Assembly (NCBI RefSeq): GCF_003182275.1
Contig: NZ_QGTR01000001.1
Location: 1,036,215-1,100,214 of the forward strand
Direction of reading: 5' to 3'
Length of the DNA: 64,000 bases
Source: Hoeflea marina
GTDB lineage: Bacteria > Pseudomonadota > Alphaproteobacteria > Rhizobiales > Rhizobiaceae
Shown piece after piece: positions 8,121-16,466 of this stretch. The notes beneath the pieces were generated by a model. The model did not search any database. It saw nothing but the letters and a program-made list of their open reading frames with translations, and had not been told where the DNA came from. Numbering within the stretch: position 1 is the stretch's first letter; the number at the start of each line of letters is the position of its first letter. Made by a program: the position numbers and the translations under genes.

Positions 8121-9045
8121 ACCTCGATTTACCCGTCCTTTGCTGCCTGAATGGTGGCATTGAGCACCCCTGCGCGCCGAGCGTTGCGTTCAGACGTTGA
8201 GTTTCGGCCATTTCTGCCGGTTGTTCGGCGTACTTCCGGGCGATTTTGCCCGGATTTCGCTCATGCGGACGCCGTTCGCCCCTGATGCCACACATAGGGC
8301 AGCATGTTGTAGGCGATATTGGCCATGCCGATCTTCAGCTTCGCCCTGCCCCGATGGTTCTGACGAAGAGTTTCATCTTTCTGCCGGGCAAAGACATGCT
8401 CGACAGCAGACTTGACCTTTGATCGCCGCCCATTGGCTTTCGACATCGTCTCCGACATCGGCTTGCCCTTCGGCTTCTTCTGATGAATGTCAGGCGTCAG
8501 GCCGTTCCTTTCCAGCCATTCCTCGTTCCTCTTCGAGCGGTAGGCGCTGTCGGCCCAGACGGTGGATGCCGTGTTGTCTTTGGCAACGACATTCCTCAAT
8601 TGGGCGCCGTCATGGGAGCTTGCACTCGTCACCGTCCATCGTCGGATGAAGCCGTGCGGCCTGTCGATGCCCGCGTGGTTCTTGTAGCCGAACATCGGAA
8701 TGGCGATGTCATGGCTCCTGGTCGCGGCCGAGGTCGGCGTCACCGTGGGCTGCTTGGCTTTGGCATACTTCACCGTCCACCGGGCGTCGCGATCCTTCCG
8801 CGCCAGCTTGGCGGGCTTGTCCTGCCAGGCTTCCGTTTCAGGGCCTTGGCCAACGGCTTCTCTAACACAGACCACGGAATGATGGCATTGAGCTCTCAAG
8901 CGGATCGCCGACCGCGCTCAATTGGCTCGTAACGTCCAGATCCCAGAAGCCAGGCTGCCCACGCATCATCCGGTCGCCACAAATCGCACTGACCGGGTTG
9001 GATCATGATTTTCCGAAAAAGGGGGAGGTGTTTTCGGGGTGCCCA
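8120..9045 (-). mobile_element. degenerate IS5-family insertion sequence
   Basis: The transposase remnant and its flanks interrupt the integrase stub. The left border lies between about 8115 and 8162, where integrase similarity ends; the right border is not resolved. The internal deletion makes it immobile unless helped in trans. Confidence 0.55.
8261..8966 (-). pseudogene. IS5-type transposase, deleted and frameshifted
   Basis: Starting at 8966 the frame gives a typical IS5-family N-terminus (MRGQPGFWDLD, then GDPLE), then shifts: the next frame continues IIPWSVLEKPLAKALKRK, and a third carries WQDKPAKLARKDRDARW through YKNHAGIDRPHGF, TVWADSAYRSKRNEEW and VKSAVEHVFARQK to the normal C-terminus. 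The middle with the first catalytic Asp is missing. The 212-residue open frame 8261-8899 is therefore only the 3' half. The element ends are not clear: weak candidates are GAGCACCCC near 8162 and GGGGTGCCC near 9040, without a visible target duplication. Confidence 0.85.
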
Positions 9046-9380
9046 CTCTTCTTAAACTCCGTCGCCCAGAACTCCGAGCTTGGTGTCGGGGTTGTTTCTC
9101 TCCGGCATCCTTGGTGACGATGCCAGAGACAACCGTGCAAAACATCGCTTTACTTCTTGAGGTGAACACAAATCGGTGCTGCCGGAAAGGTTTTTTACGT
9201 GAAGCCGGCATCTTAAGGCCAGTCCACACGTCGTGCTCCGTACCCACGTTTCGAGCTTTGCATCTTTTGCTCGAATGTGCGCATGAAAGCTGATCGATCT
9301 TGGAATTCAGTTACTCAGCCATTTGACTTCACGAGCCACTTATCGCCTATTAGTTGTGCACGAATCGTTGAGGAAAAAGA
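8967..9380. other. gene-free stretch before the Z1 gene
   Basis: 414 bases, AT-richer than the core, probably the right end of the IS plus the promoter region of the Z1 gene. No convincing gene, tRNA or repeat was seen. Confidence 0.5.
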
Positions 9381-11510
9381 ATGCCGATCGACCGTACTGG
9401 ACCTGTTACCACCGGAACACAGCAAAATCTTGTTGAGGGGGTAAGATCGTCTCCGATGAGCACAGTTGCAGTCAGCGCTGTAATGAGTCAAGTGGAGGTT
9501 TTCGCCGATCAACTCGTCTCGATTTACAATGCTCAGGTTGCGGCCGGCGAAGTCGGCCTCGGAGGATCGGGAACAGCTTCGGATGATCCGATCATTGGCG
9601 CGCGCGCGCCCCGAGCCTTGTTTTACGGTCGCATACAAAGCGGCAAGACTGTTTCGATGATATTGACCTCGGCGCTGGCTTTAGACAATGGCTTCCGTGT
9701 CGTTGTGGTGTTGACGACCGACAACGTAGCGTTGGTAAAGCAAACAGCGAGCCGTTTCAAGGATCTAGACGGACCCCGGGTTTTCGCCGCAGTCAAAGAG
9801 GGCTCCTCCTATGAATGGGAGGGCCAAGAGCAGGAGCTCCGCGAGACCCTGGCTAGTGACGGCATAGTCCTAGTCTGTGCGAAGAACCACATAAACCTTC
9901 CTGAAGTGATCAGGTTCCTTCAACAACTGGATGCTTCGAATTATCCGGTGCTCGTCCTAGATGATGAGGCCGATGCAGCCACTCTCGATACTACTTTGGC
10001 AGCTCGATCTTCCGGAAAGCCAAACGCTCCACAGTTTCGGAGCAAAATGCATCGTCTTGTTGTGGCGAATGATCGGCCAGATGAATTAGGATTTTCCTTG
10101 GGAGAAGAGCTGCCCCACAGCCTCTATGTTCAAGTCACAGCAACCCCATACAACCTTTTTCTGCAAAGCGAGAATGCGGATCTACGGCCGACCACCACCT
10201 TTCTTCTCGAACCCGGCGCAGGCTACACCGGAGGGGACATCTTCTTTGGCGACTACGACCCCGAGGCGGCAGAAGGCGTGGCGCCGAGAAATCTTGTGTT
10301 TGTTGGTGCAAACGAAGCTGTGCTTATGCGGCGGTCGGCGCCACCCGGTTTGGCAAGATCAATCAATTTCTTTGTCTTGGCCGCCAGTGCTCTCTCAATC
10401 GAGAGGAATTGGCCGGCCCAGGGTTTCAAACATCTCTCGCATACGAGCCACAAAATGGACGAGCACGAGACGGTGTCAAATTACATCGAGGCTCACCTAA
10501 ATCTTCTACGAAGGAAATTAGCAGGAGACCTCGTGGAAGCGCGCGCGTTCTTCAATGAGGCTTACAAGGAACTTGCCCGGACCGTCTACAACTGTCCGCA
10601 GCTCGATGAGCTAATATCAATAGCGAAGTCAGCAATCCGGCATTCAGAGGTCATAACGATAAACTCTAAGGCAGACGTGCCGGTCTATGGCCCCCGACTA
10701 AATTTCCTTATTGGCGGAAACATCCTCGGTCGAGGACTGACCATCGATGATTTGCTGAGCACTTACTATATACGTGAAGCGAAAACGTCTCAAATGGACA
10801 CTGTTTGGCAACATGCACGCATGTATGGATATCGACAGTCATATCTAGACTACGTTCGTGTTTACTTGCCTCACAGACTAGCAGTAAGGTTCCGCGACAT
10901 CCATCGAGCTGAAGAGGCACTGAGGCGGATGGTCCGAAGCAAGGACGGTAGCGACACAGTCCTCATCAGAGTGCCATTTGCTTCCCGCCCCACGCGACCC
11001 AACACACTGGACGTCGGTGCGGTGCGAACAGTGCAAGGAGGCCGTGATCAGATAAATCCGCAACGCTACGAAGAGGATAGAGGTGCTGCAGCTACTGTGT
11101 TGGATATGCTCAGGGCAAACGGTGTGCCGACCACTGAGGGAGATCGCGAAAAACGTGCGACCACAGTGTCTTTAGAAACAATCAACAGTCTTATCGAAAT
11201 CGTCGTTGTCCCAGATGATGATCCTGGCCTTTGGGAGCTCGAAACCATTCAAGCACTCATTCAGGCATTTTCTGACCAGATGCAGAACGGTGGCATTGTC
11301 TACGTTCGTGATCTGCAGGAAACAGAAGCGGGGCGCGATCGAGGTAGAGCGCGATTAAGCGGTCCAGAGATTGCACTCATTCGTAGCCGATCGCCACGAG
11401 CGCCGGCGCTTGCACTGCTGTATGTAGGTGATGCAGAGACACCAAAAGCTTGGTTTCCTACGATTGTCATGCCAGAGGGCAGCCCGACATACGTATTTGC
11501 CGGCGAATAA
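9381..11510 (+). CDS. Z1-domain P-loop protein of restriction-type systems
   Basis: 709 residues; the ATG at 9381 has GAGGAAA seven to eight bases upstream. A Walker A motif (GRIQSGKT, residues 83-90), a DExD-like Walker B (LDDEAD, about 193-198), a GRGLTIDDL segment near 450 and an arginine-finger-like QHARMYGYR near 477-485 give a superfamily 2 helicase layout typical of the Z1 family. Z1 proteins are known from restriction-like operons with C5 methyltransferases, MutL/Hsp90-type ATPases and PD-(D/E)XK or PLD nucleases. Here only the methyltransferase is nearby, convergent with 21 bases between stops. Function is probably DNA translocation in DNA restriction. Confidence 0.85.
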   Translation: MPIDRTGPVTTGTQQNLVEGVRSSPMSTVAVSAVMSQVEVFADQLVSIYNAQVAAGEVGLGGSGTASDDPIIGARAPRALFYGRIQSGKTVSMILTSALALDNGFRVVVVLTTDNVALVKQTASRFKDLDGPRVFAAVKEGSSYEWEGQEQELRETLASDGIVLVCAKNHINLPEVIRFLQQLDASNYPVLVLDDEADAATLDTTLAARSSGKPNAPQFRSKMHRLVVANDRPDELGFSLGEELPHSLYVQVTATPYNLFLQSENADLRPTTTFLLEPGAGYTGGDIFFGDYDPEAAEGVAPRNLVFVGANEAVLMRRSAPPGLARSINFFVLAASALSIERNWPAQGFKHLSHTSHKMDEHETVSNYIEAHLNLLRRKLAGDLVEARAFFNEAYKELARTVYNCPQLDELISIAKSAIRHSEVITINSKADVPVYGPRLNFLIGGNILGRGLTIDDLLSTYYIREAKTSQMDTVWQHARMYGYRQSYLDYVRVYLPHRLAVRFRDIHRAEEALRRMVRSKDGSDTVLIRVPFASRPTRPNTLDVGAVRTVQGGRDQINPQRYEEDRGAAATVLDMLRANGVPTTEGDREKRATTVSLETINSLIEIVVVPDDDPGLWELETIQALIQAFSDQMQNGGIVYVRDLQETEAGRDRGRARLSGPEIALIRSRSPRAPALALLYVGDAETPKAWFPTIVMPEGSPTYVFAGE

Positions 11511-11531
11511 TCGATCCAGGGAGAAGGGCGC

Positions 11532-12596
11532 TTACACCGCTCTTACGCCTTCTCGATTCTCAATATGCAACTTGATTGAGCGAGCAACTGCCTCTCCGAG
11601 CTTTACTGGCACCGCGTTGCCGATCTGGCGCGCCAATCGGAGCTGATTCACACGCTCGCCGGGGGCAACAAATTCAAAATCAACAGGAAATGACTGCAGA
11701 ACCGCGGCCTCGCGGATGGATATTGCGCGATCCTGTTCCGGGTGTCCAAATCTTCCATTGCCTATGCCGAGGCACTGGGTGGTAATAACCGGAGAAGGTT
11801 CGTCCCACTTCATACGGCCGTAGACGGCCCTGAACGACTTTCCGCCCGGCTTTCGGTGGCAATCGAGGTGAAGGCTAGGATCCCAGTCCTTCCAGCTACC
11901 TCCTTCGCGGGTAGCTCTTATGCGCCTCAAGTTTGTCTCCTTGAGATTGCGCGATTGGTGCAACCGGTCTTGGGGGTGAGCCTCTCCTGCGTTGATCTGT
12001 GGCAGCGAGCCTATTGCCTCCCTAACCGTCACAGGCGACGCCAAATGCGTGGGTTCGACGAGGTCAACCTCCCCAAATAGGGATGCGAATAGTACCAACC
12101 TTGTTCGCCTCTGCGGAACGCCATAATGTTGAGCCCGCACCTTATGATACGTGACTTTGTAACCAGCCGTCTTTAGCCGGTTCACGAAACTCTCGAATGC
12201 TGGGTGGGCCGCGACCCGAGTAACGTTCTCCATGGATACAATTTCGGGCTTCGTTTCCTCAATTATACGAGCGAACGCACGGAGCAAGTTCCATCGCTTG
12301 TCCGCATCCTCGGCCGTTTCATTCTGGCGATATCGGCCCGTGTACATGGAGAACGGCTGGCACGGTGCGCATCCTACAAGAACCCTCGTTGCCCCCGGCG
12401 AGTAGAGTGCGGCGACTTCCTCGCCGCTCAACTCTGCCACATTCGTTGGCACGAACTTGGCATTGATGTTCCGCTCATAGGCATACTTGCAACTAACATC
12501 GATATCGAAACCCGCGAGCACATTTAAGCCAGCGTGACGAAATCCAGCGCTAAGCCCGCCCACACCACAAAATAGATCGACTACTTCGATTTTCAT
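11532..12596 (-). CDS. dcm: DNA (cytosine-5-)-methyltransferase
   Basis: 354 residues, complete. Motif I is DLFCGVGGLSAGF (residues 7-19), the catalytic Cys is in GCAPCQPFS (C79), motif VI is ENV (123-125), motif VIII is QRRTRLVLFA and motif X is QIGNAVPVKLGEA. The region between VIII and IX is short, so the target-recognition domain is compact. It methylates C5 of cytosine in an unknown site. Convergent with the Z1 gene, it probably protects host DNA from that unit. No separate endonuclease was found. Confidence 0.93.
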   Translation of the reverse strand: MKIEVVDLFCGVGGLSAGFRHAGLNVLAGFDIDVSCKYAYERNINAKFVPTNVAELSGEEVAALYSPGATRVLVGCAPCQPFSMYTGRYRQNETAEDADKRWNLLRAFARIIEETKPEIVSMENVTRVAAHPAFESFVNRLKTAGYKVTYHKVRAQHYGVPQRRTRLVLFASLFGEVDLVEPTHLASPVTVREAIGSLPQINAGEAHPQDRLHQSRNLKETNLRRIRATREGGSWKDWDPSLHLDCHRKPGGKSFRAVYGRMKWDEPSPVITTQCLGIGNGRFGHPEQDRAISIREAAVLQSFPVDFEFVAPGERVNQLRLARQIGNAVPVKLGEAVARSIKLHIENREGVRAV

Positions 12597-12688
12597 AATT
12601 TAAGATAGCAACCCAGAGGCCGAACGTCGACGGTCAAAATGCAACTTTAACAGTTTTATCGCGATTCATGGGGCGAGTACACCGGAAC

Positions 12689-12774
12689 TGGTGGCCGCTG
12701 TGGGAATCGAAGCCACACGGGCGTAGCCCGAGGCATTTTAAGTGCCTTCCGTCTACCAATTTCGGCAAGCAGCC
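12689..12774 (-). tRNA. second tRNA-Leu(UAA), intron-free, with T-stem mismatch
   Basis: 86 nt with encoded CCA. Acceptor GGCTGCT pairs with AGCGGCC (one T.G wobble), the D arm is CCG/CGG with GG in the loop, the anticodon arm is AGGCA-CTTAAAA-TGCCT (anticodon UAA), the variable arm is CGGGC-TAC-GCCCG, and the T-loop is TTCGATT. The T stem reads GTGGC/CCCAC, so the nearly invariant G53-C61 pair is replaced by C-C. All else looks functional. It lies on the opposite strand near the right end of the island and differs strongly from the intron-bearing gene, so it is not an attachment duplicate of it. Confidence 0.85.
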
Positions 12775-12897
12775 ATCCAATCCAACACGTGTCTAGACTC
12801 TGAGTAGACATACGTTCATTGGGCCTATATCAGGCCTTCACCGGTTCGAAAAGGCCGATGGATTCATGGTCATCACGCATAATGTGCCTTCATCCTG

Positions 12898-12916
12898 GCC
12901 GGTTGACTGGCCGGAT
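12898..12916 (+). repeat. island repeat copy B (GCCGGTTnnCTGGCCGGAT)
   Basis: Matches copy A (7750-7768) in 17 of 19 positions. Together with copy C, 89 bases further right, it marks the right border region of the island. Confidence 0.5.
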
Positions 12917-12986
12917 CAAATGTCTCGATTGGCACACAATATCATAGAATTACCGATTTTGCACAGGCACTGGGGCCGCTTCTCTG

Positions 12987-13002
12987 GCCGGTTGCCTGGC
13001 CG
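12987..13002 (+). repeat. island repeat copy C (GCCGGTTGCCTGGCCG)
   Basis: Sixteen bases matching copies A and B except at the two variable positions. It may be a recombinase-binding or attachment element. Confidence 0.45.
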
Positions 13003-13094
13003 CCTTACACCCGCTCCGCGGGCTCCGGGCAACCGTTCGGGGCGGCATCCGCCTGCCATGGCGCCGCCGCCCGCGCGGCCCTTCCCCGGGCAGC

Positions 13095-13122
13095 AAAAAG
13101 CGCCCGGCTCTCGCCGGACGCT
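13095..13122 (-). terminator. rho-independent terminator of wrbA
   Basis: On the minus strand AGCGTCCGGC-GAGA-GCCGGGCGCT forms a 10-bp stem with one T.G pair, followed directly by a T run. Confidence 0.85.
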
Positions 13123-13179
13123 TCAGCAGGAATGCTCACCCTCAGGCGGTGGAGATCACCGCGGTCCGGGCGGTTGGTG

Positions 13180-13779
13180 TCAGGCCACCAGCTTGGCGGT
13201 GATCTCGGCCACGCGCTTGCCCTGGAAGTGGGCGCCTTCGAGTTCCTGGTCTGACGGCATCCGAGAGCCGTCGCCGTTCGAGGTGGTGGTCATGCCGTAA
13301 GGCGCGCCGCCGCGGACGACGTCGTTGCCCATCTGGCCCTGATAGGCATAGCTCAGCGGCACGATGATCATGCCGTGATGCTGCAGCGCCACCTGGGTCG
13401 AGATGATGGCGAACTCGGCGCCGCCGTGCTGGGTGGCGGTCGAGACCATCACCGAGCCGACCTTGTTGACGAGCTTGCCTTCGGCCCACAGCGGACCGGT
13501 CTGGTCGAAGAAGTTCTTGAGCTGCGACGACATCGCGCCATAGCGCGTGGAGGCGCCGACGATGATGGCGTCGTAGTCGGCCAGTTCGAGCGGGTCGGCT
13601 ATCGCGGCGTCCTGGTCGAGCTTGTAGTGGGCGGCCTTGGCCACCTCGAGCGGCACCAGTTCGGCGACGCGCTTGATGGTGACGTCCGCGCCGCCTTCGC
13701 GCGCACCCTCCGCGGCGGCCTTCGCCATCGCTTCCATGTGTCCCCAGCTCGAATAATAAAGCACCAGTACTTTCGCCAT
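13180..13779 (-). CDS. wrbA: NAD(P)H:quinone oxidoreductase, WrbA flavodoxin
   Basis: 199 residues from the ATG at 13779, which has AGGAG six bases upstream. FMN enzyme that reduces quinones by two electrons and limits redox cycling. The N-terminal FMN-phosphate loop is YYSSWGH, and later loops [21 protein letters not shown] and STATQHGG are typical of WrbA. Length and sequence fit the family exactly. It is a single-gene unit with its own terminator, divergent from the next gene. Confidence 0.95.
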   Translation of the reverse strand: MAKVLVLYYSSWGHMEAMAKAAAEGAREGGADVTIKRVAELVPLEVAKAAHYKLDQDAAIADPLELADYDAIIVGASTRYGAMSSQLKNFFDQTGPLWAEGKLVNKVGSVMVSTATQHGGAEFAIISTQVALQHHGMIIVPLSYAYQGQMGNDVVRGGAPYGMTTTSNGDGSRMPSDQELEGAHFQGKRVAEITAKLVA

Positions 13780-14058
13780 GCCAGTCTCCTGTGTGTAACT
13801 CTCTCCGCCGCGGTTTGTCCGCAATGGTCTCGATGCGTTACATAGGCCTCTCACTGTTCACTGGTAGCCCCCCGAGGCTGCACAGTTCGTTCACAAAAAA
13901 GCCCGGAACCGCCGAGTCGCCGACCGGCTCCGGCGCGCGAATCGGAGTCCGGCCATGATTCGGGGCAGCGGCGGCGCGATATTTTGCCGCCTCGCCGCCC
14001 GGCGCGTTTCCGCTTTGATCGCGGATGCGCTATCGATGCGGTTCAACAGGATGACACC

Positions 14059-14820
14059 ATGACCCACGACACCATCGTCACGGCCGCAGCCCTCGCCATC
14101 GGCGACGAGCTGCTTTCGGGCCGCACCAAGGACAAGAACATCGGCCATCTCGCCGAACTGCTGACCGCCGCCGGCATCGACCTCCTGGAGGTGCGCATCG
14201 TGCCCGACGTGGAGGAGCGGATCGTCGAGGCGCTCGACGCGCTGCGCTCCCGCTACGACCATGTCTTCACCTCCGGCGGGATCGGCCCCACCCACGACGA
14301 CATCACCGCCGACGCCGTCGCCCGCGCCTTCGGGGTCGCCTGCGTGCACGAGGACGCGGCCATGGCGCTGCTCTCCGCCCACTATGCCGAGCGCGGCATG
14401 GAATTCACCGACGCCCGCAAGCGGATGGCGCGCATGCCGGTGGGCGCCACCCACATCGACAATCCGGTCAGCCGCGCGCCGGGCTTCAGCATCGGCAACG
14501 TGCACGTGATGGCGGGCGTGCCGTCCGTGTTCCAGGCGATGCTCGATCAGGTGCTGCCGACGCTGCCCACCGGCATCCGGCTCATCTCGCAAAGCGTCAA
14601 CTGCCCCTTCGGCGAAGGCGACATCGGCGGACCGCTGACTGCGGTCGCCAGGGCCCATTCCGACACCAATATCGGCTCCTATCCGCGCTTCGACGGCAAG
14701 TCGTTTTCCACCGAGATCGTCGTGCGCGGCCGCGACGCCGGGGCCGTGGCCGCTGCGGCGGCAGCCGTCGAGGCCATGCTGGCGGAGGTCGCGTTGGCCC
14801 GGCAGGCGTCGGCCGGCTGA
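14059..14820 (+). CDS. molybdopterin-binding (MoCF/CinA N-terminal) domain protein
   Basis: 253 residues from the ATG at 14059 with AGGATG upstream. Opening AAALAIGDELLSGRTKDKN and the motif FTSGGIGPTHDDITADA are the hallmark of the MoaB/MogA/CinA-N fold. The C-terminal nicotinamide-nucleotide amidase domain of full CinA is absent. It may act in molybdopterin handling or pyrophosphatase-type repair of nucleotide cofactors; exact role is unknown. Confidence 0.85.
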   Translation: MTHDTIVTAAALAIGDELLSGRTKDKNIGHLAELLTAAGIDLLEVRIVPDVEERIVEALDALRSRYDHVFTSGGIGPTHDDITADAVARAFGVACVHEDAAMALLSAHYAERGMEFTDARKRMARMPVGATHIDNPVSRAPGFSIGNVHVMAGVPSVFQAMLDQVLPTLPTGIRLISQSVNCPFGEGDIGGPLTAVARAHSDTNIGSYPRFDGKSFSTEIVVRGRDAGAVAAAAAAVEAMLAEVALARQASAG

Positions 14821-14906
14821 TTGACACGGATCAAGGCGGAGGAGGCCACGCCGGAGCACAGTTTTCAGGAAGGGCCGATTGCGGCCTGAATCGAAGGGAG
14901 TTTTTC

Positions 14907-15749
14907 ATGTCCTACAGAACCATCCTCGCCGTGCTTTCGACCAGGACCGACGTCGGCCCCGTCGTCGCCGCCGCCCAGCGCCTGGGCTGCGGCCGGGACA
15001 TCCATCTCATCGGCTGCCACGGCGAACCTTCGCAGTTCGTGGTCATGGGCGGTCCGATCGACGTTCCCGACGCCACCACGATCGCAGTCCTCTACGAAGA
15101 GGCCGATGCACGCATGCGCGTGCTCGGCGACGCCTTCTCAGAACTGTGCACGCGCGAGGGGCTCTCCTACGAATGGCGTCCGGTGCACACCCAGGGCGGC
15201 GACAGCGCGCAGTCCTCGGTCAGTTCCGCCCGGGTCGCCGACATCGTGCTGGTGCGTCAGCCCGACCGGTCAAAGGAAGAGGTCACGACGCCGGATTTCG
15301 AGGCGCTGATGTTCGAATCGGGCCGTCCCGTGCTGTTCCTGCCCGCCGACGGCGCGCTTGCCGACCCGGTCGAGCGCGTGCTGATCGCCTGGGACGGATC
15401 GCGCGAGGCCGCGCGCGCCGTGCATGACGCCATGCCGCTTCTCAAGGCCGCCAAGAGTGTCGACATCGTCATCGTCGACGCGGATCGCCAGGCCAACCTG
15501 ACCATGCCGCTGCCGGGGTCCGACATCGCCGCCAGCCTGGCGCGCCACGACATTCATGCCGAAATCTCCACGGTGGGCCGCGAGGGCCGCTCCACGTCCG
15601 ACGCCATCGCCGGACAGGTGGTGGCCACCAATGCCGATCTCCTGGTCATGGGGGCCTACACCCACCAGCGCATCAGCCAGTGGCTGTTCGGCGGCGTCAC
15701 CCGCGCTTTTCTCGACAAGCTCTCGGTGGCGACACTGATGTCGCGCTGA
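14907..15749 (+). CDS. universal stress protein, tandem UspA domains
   Basis: 280 residues, AGGGAG before the ATG. The first ~140 residues are a divergent Usp domain; the second begins at about residue 150 (RVLIAWDGSREAARAV) and ends with the ATP-binding pattern VMGAYTHQRISQWLFGGVTRAFL, close to G-x2-G-x9-G-S/T. Such tandem proteins are cytoplasmic and respond to stress or starvation. A strong inverted repeat follows at 15810-15847. Confidence 0.88.
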   Translation: MSYRTILAVLSTRTDVGPVVAAAQRLGCGRDIHLIGCHGEPSQFVVMGGPIDVPDATTIAVLYEEADARMRVLGDAFSELCTREGLSYEWRPVHTQGGDSAQSSVSSARVADIVLVRQPDRSKEEVTTPDFEALMFESGRPVLFLPADGALADPVERVLIAWDGSREAARAVHDAMPLLKAAKSVDIVIVDADRQANLTMPLPGSDIAASLARHDIHAEISTVGREGRSTSDAIAGQVVATNADLLVMGAYTHQRISQWLFGGVTRAFLDKLSVATLMSR

Positions 15750-15809
15750 GCCCGCAACCCGCAGCGGATCGCCCGGATGCCCTGATGCCGGAGATCCGCC
15801 CGTTGACCC

Positions 15810-15847
15810 GACCCCAAGGCCGGTAGCCGGGAACCGGCCTTGGGGTC
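15810..15847. repeat. 15-bp perfect inverted repeat after the usp gene
   Basis: GACCCCAAGGCCGGT (15810-15824) is the exact reverse complement of 15833-15847, with an 8-base loop. There is no T run on either side, so it is not a classical terminator, though it could stop or protect the usp transcript. Confidence 0.75.
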
Positions 15848-15959
15848 GGCGGTCAGGTGAACCCGGCCGTGGCTTGCCAATGCCGGCCTTCATCGGCTAA
15901 TGGCTCCATCAGCCAATTCCGCGCGGCCCCGTTTGCGCCGCCATCCTGAGGAGCCCCCG

Positions 15960-16457
15960 ATGTCTCTGCCCGACAAGGCCTTCCCCGTCTCCTGGGACCA
16001 GTTCCATCGCGATGCCCGCGCGCTTGCCTGGCGACTGAGCGGCACCGGCCAGGTCTGGAACGCCATTGTCTGCATCACGCGCGGTGGCCTGGTGCCGGCG
16101 GCGATCATCTGCCGCGAGCTCGATATCCGTCGCATCGACACGGTTTGCATCGCCTCCTACCACGACTACAGCTCGCAGGGCGAAATGCAGGTCCTCAAGG
16201 ACATCAATCCGGAGATTCTCGCCACTGGCGGCGTCGGCGTGCTGGTCGTCGACGACCTGACCGACACCGGCAAGACGGCCGCGATCGTCCGCGCCATGCT
16301 GCCCAAGGCGCATTTCGCCACGGTCTATGCCAAGCCGAAGGGGCGTCCGCTGGTCGACACCTTCGTCACCGAGGTCAGCCAGGACACCTGGATCTATTTC
16401 CCCTGGGACATGGGCCTTTCCTATCAGGAGCCTATCAACAAGGAATCGCGTGGCTGA
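15960..16457 (+). CDS. gpt: xanthine-guanine phosphoribosyltransferase
   Basis: 165 residues from the ATG at 15960 with GAGGAG upstream. Transfers phosphoribose from PRPP to xanthine or guanine in purine salvage. The PRPP loop is [13 protein letters not shown], preceded by the [17 protein letters not shown] segment that holds the pyrophosphate-binding turn. Length equals the family norm. Convergent with the downstream acetyltransferase, only 9 bases apart. Confidence 0.93.
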   Translation: MSLPDKAFPVSWDQFHRDARALAWRLSGTGQVWNAIVCITRGGLVPAAIICRELDIRRIDTVCIASYHDYSSQGEMQVLKDINPEILATGGVGVLVVDDLTDTGKTAAIVRAMLPKAHFATVYAKPKGRPLVDTFVTEVSQDTWIYFPWDMGLSYQEPINKESRG

Positions 16458-16466
16458 CGCGGAGCG

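Larger units (their letters stand above)
12775..13094. other. right end of the island, no gene
   Basis: About 320 bases between the second tRNA-Leu and the wrbA terminator. It holds a small hairpin (GGCCT-ATATC-AGGCC near 12824-12838), repeat copies B and C, and between them TCATAGAATTAC (12942-12953), which also occurs at 7610-7621. Base composition returns to the high-GC core level after about 13000. Confidence 0.55.

Noticed and set aside
5300-13100. Direct repeat of the tRNA-Leu 3' end at the right island border
   Set aside because: I looked for a second copy of the T-arm/acceptor sequence in plus orientation and found none; the only tRNA-like sequence is the divergent minus-strand tRNA-Leu.
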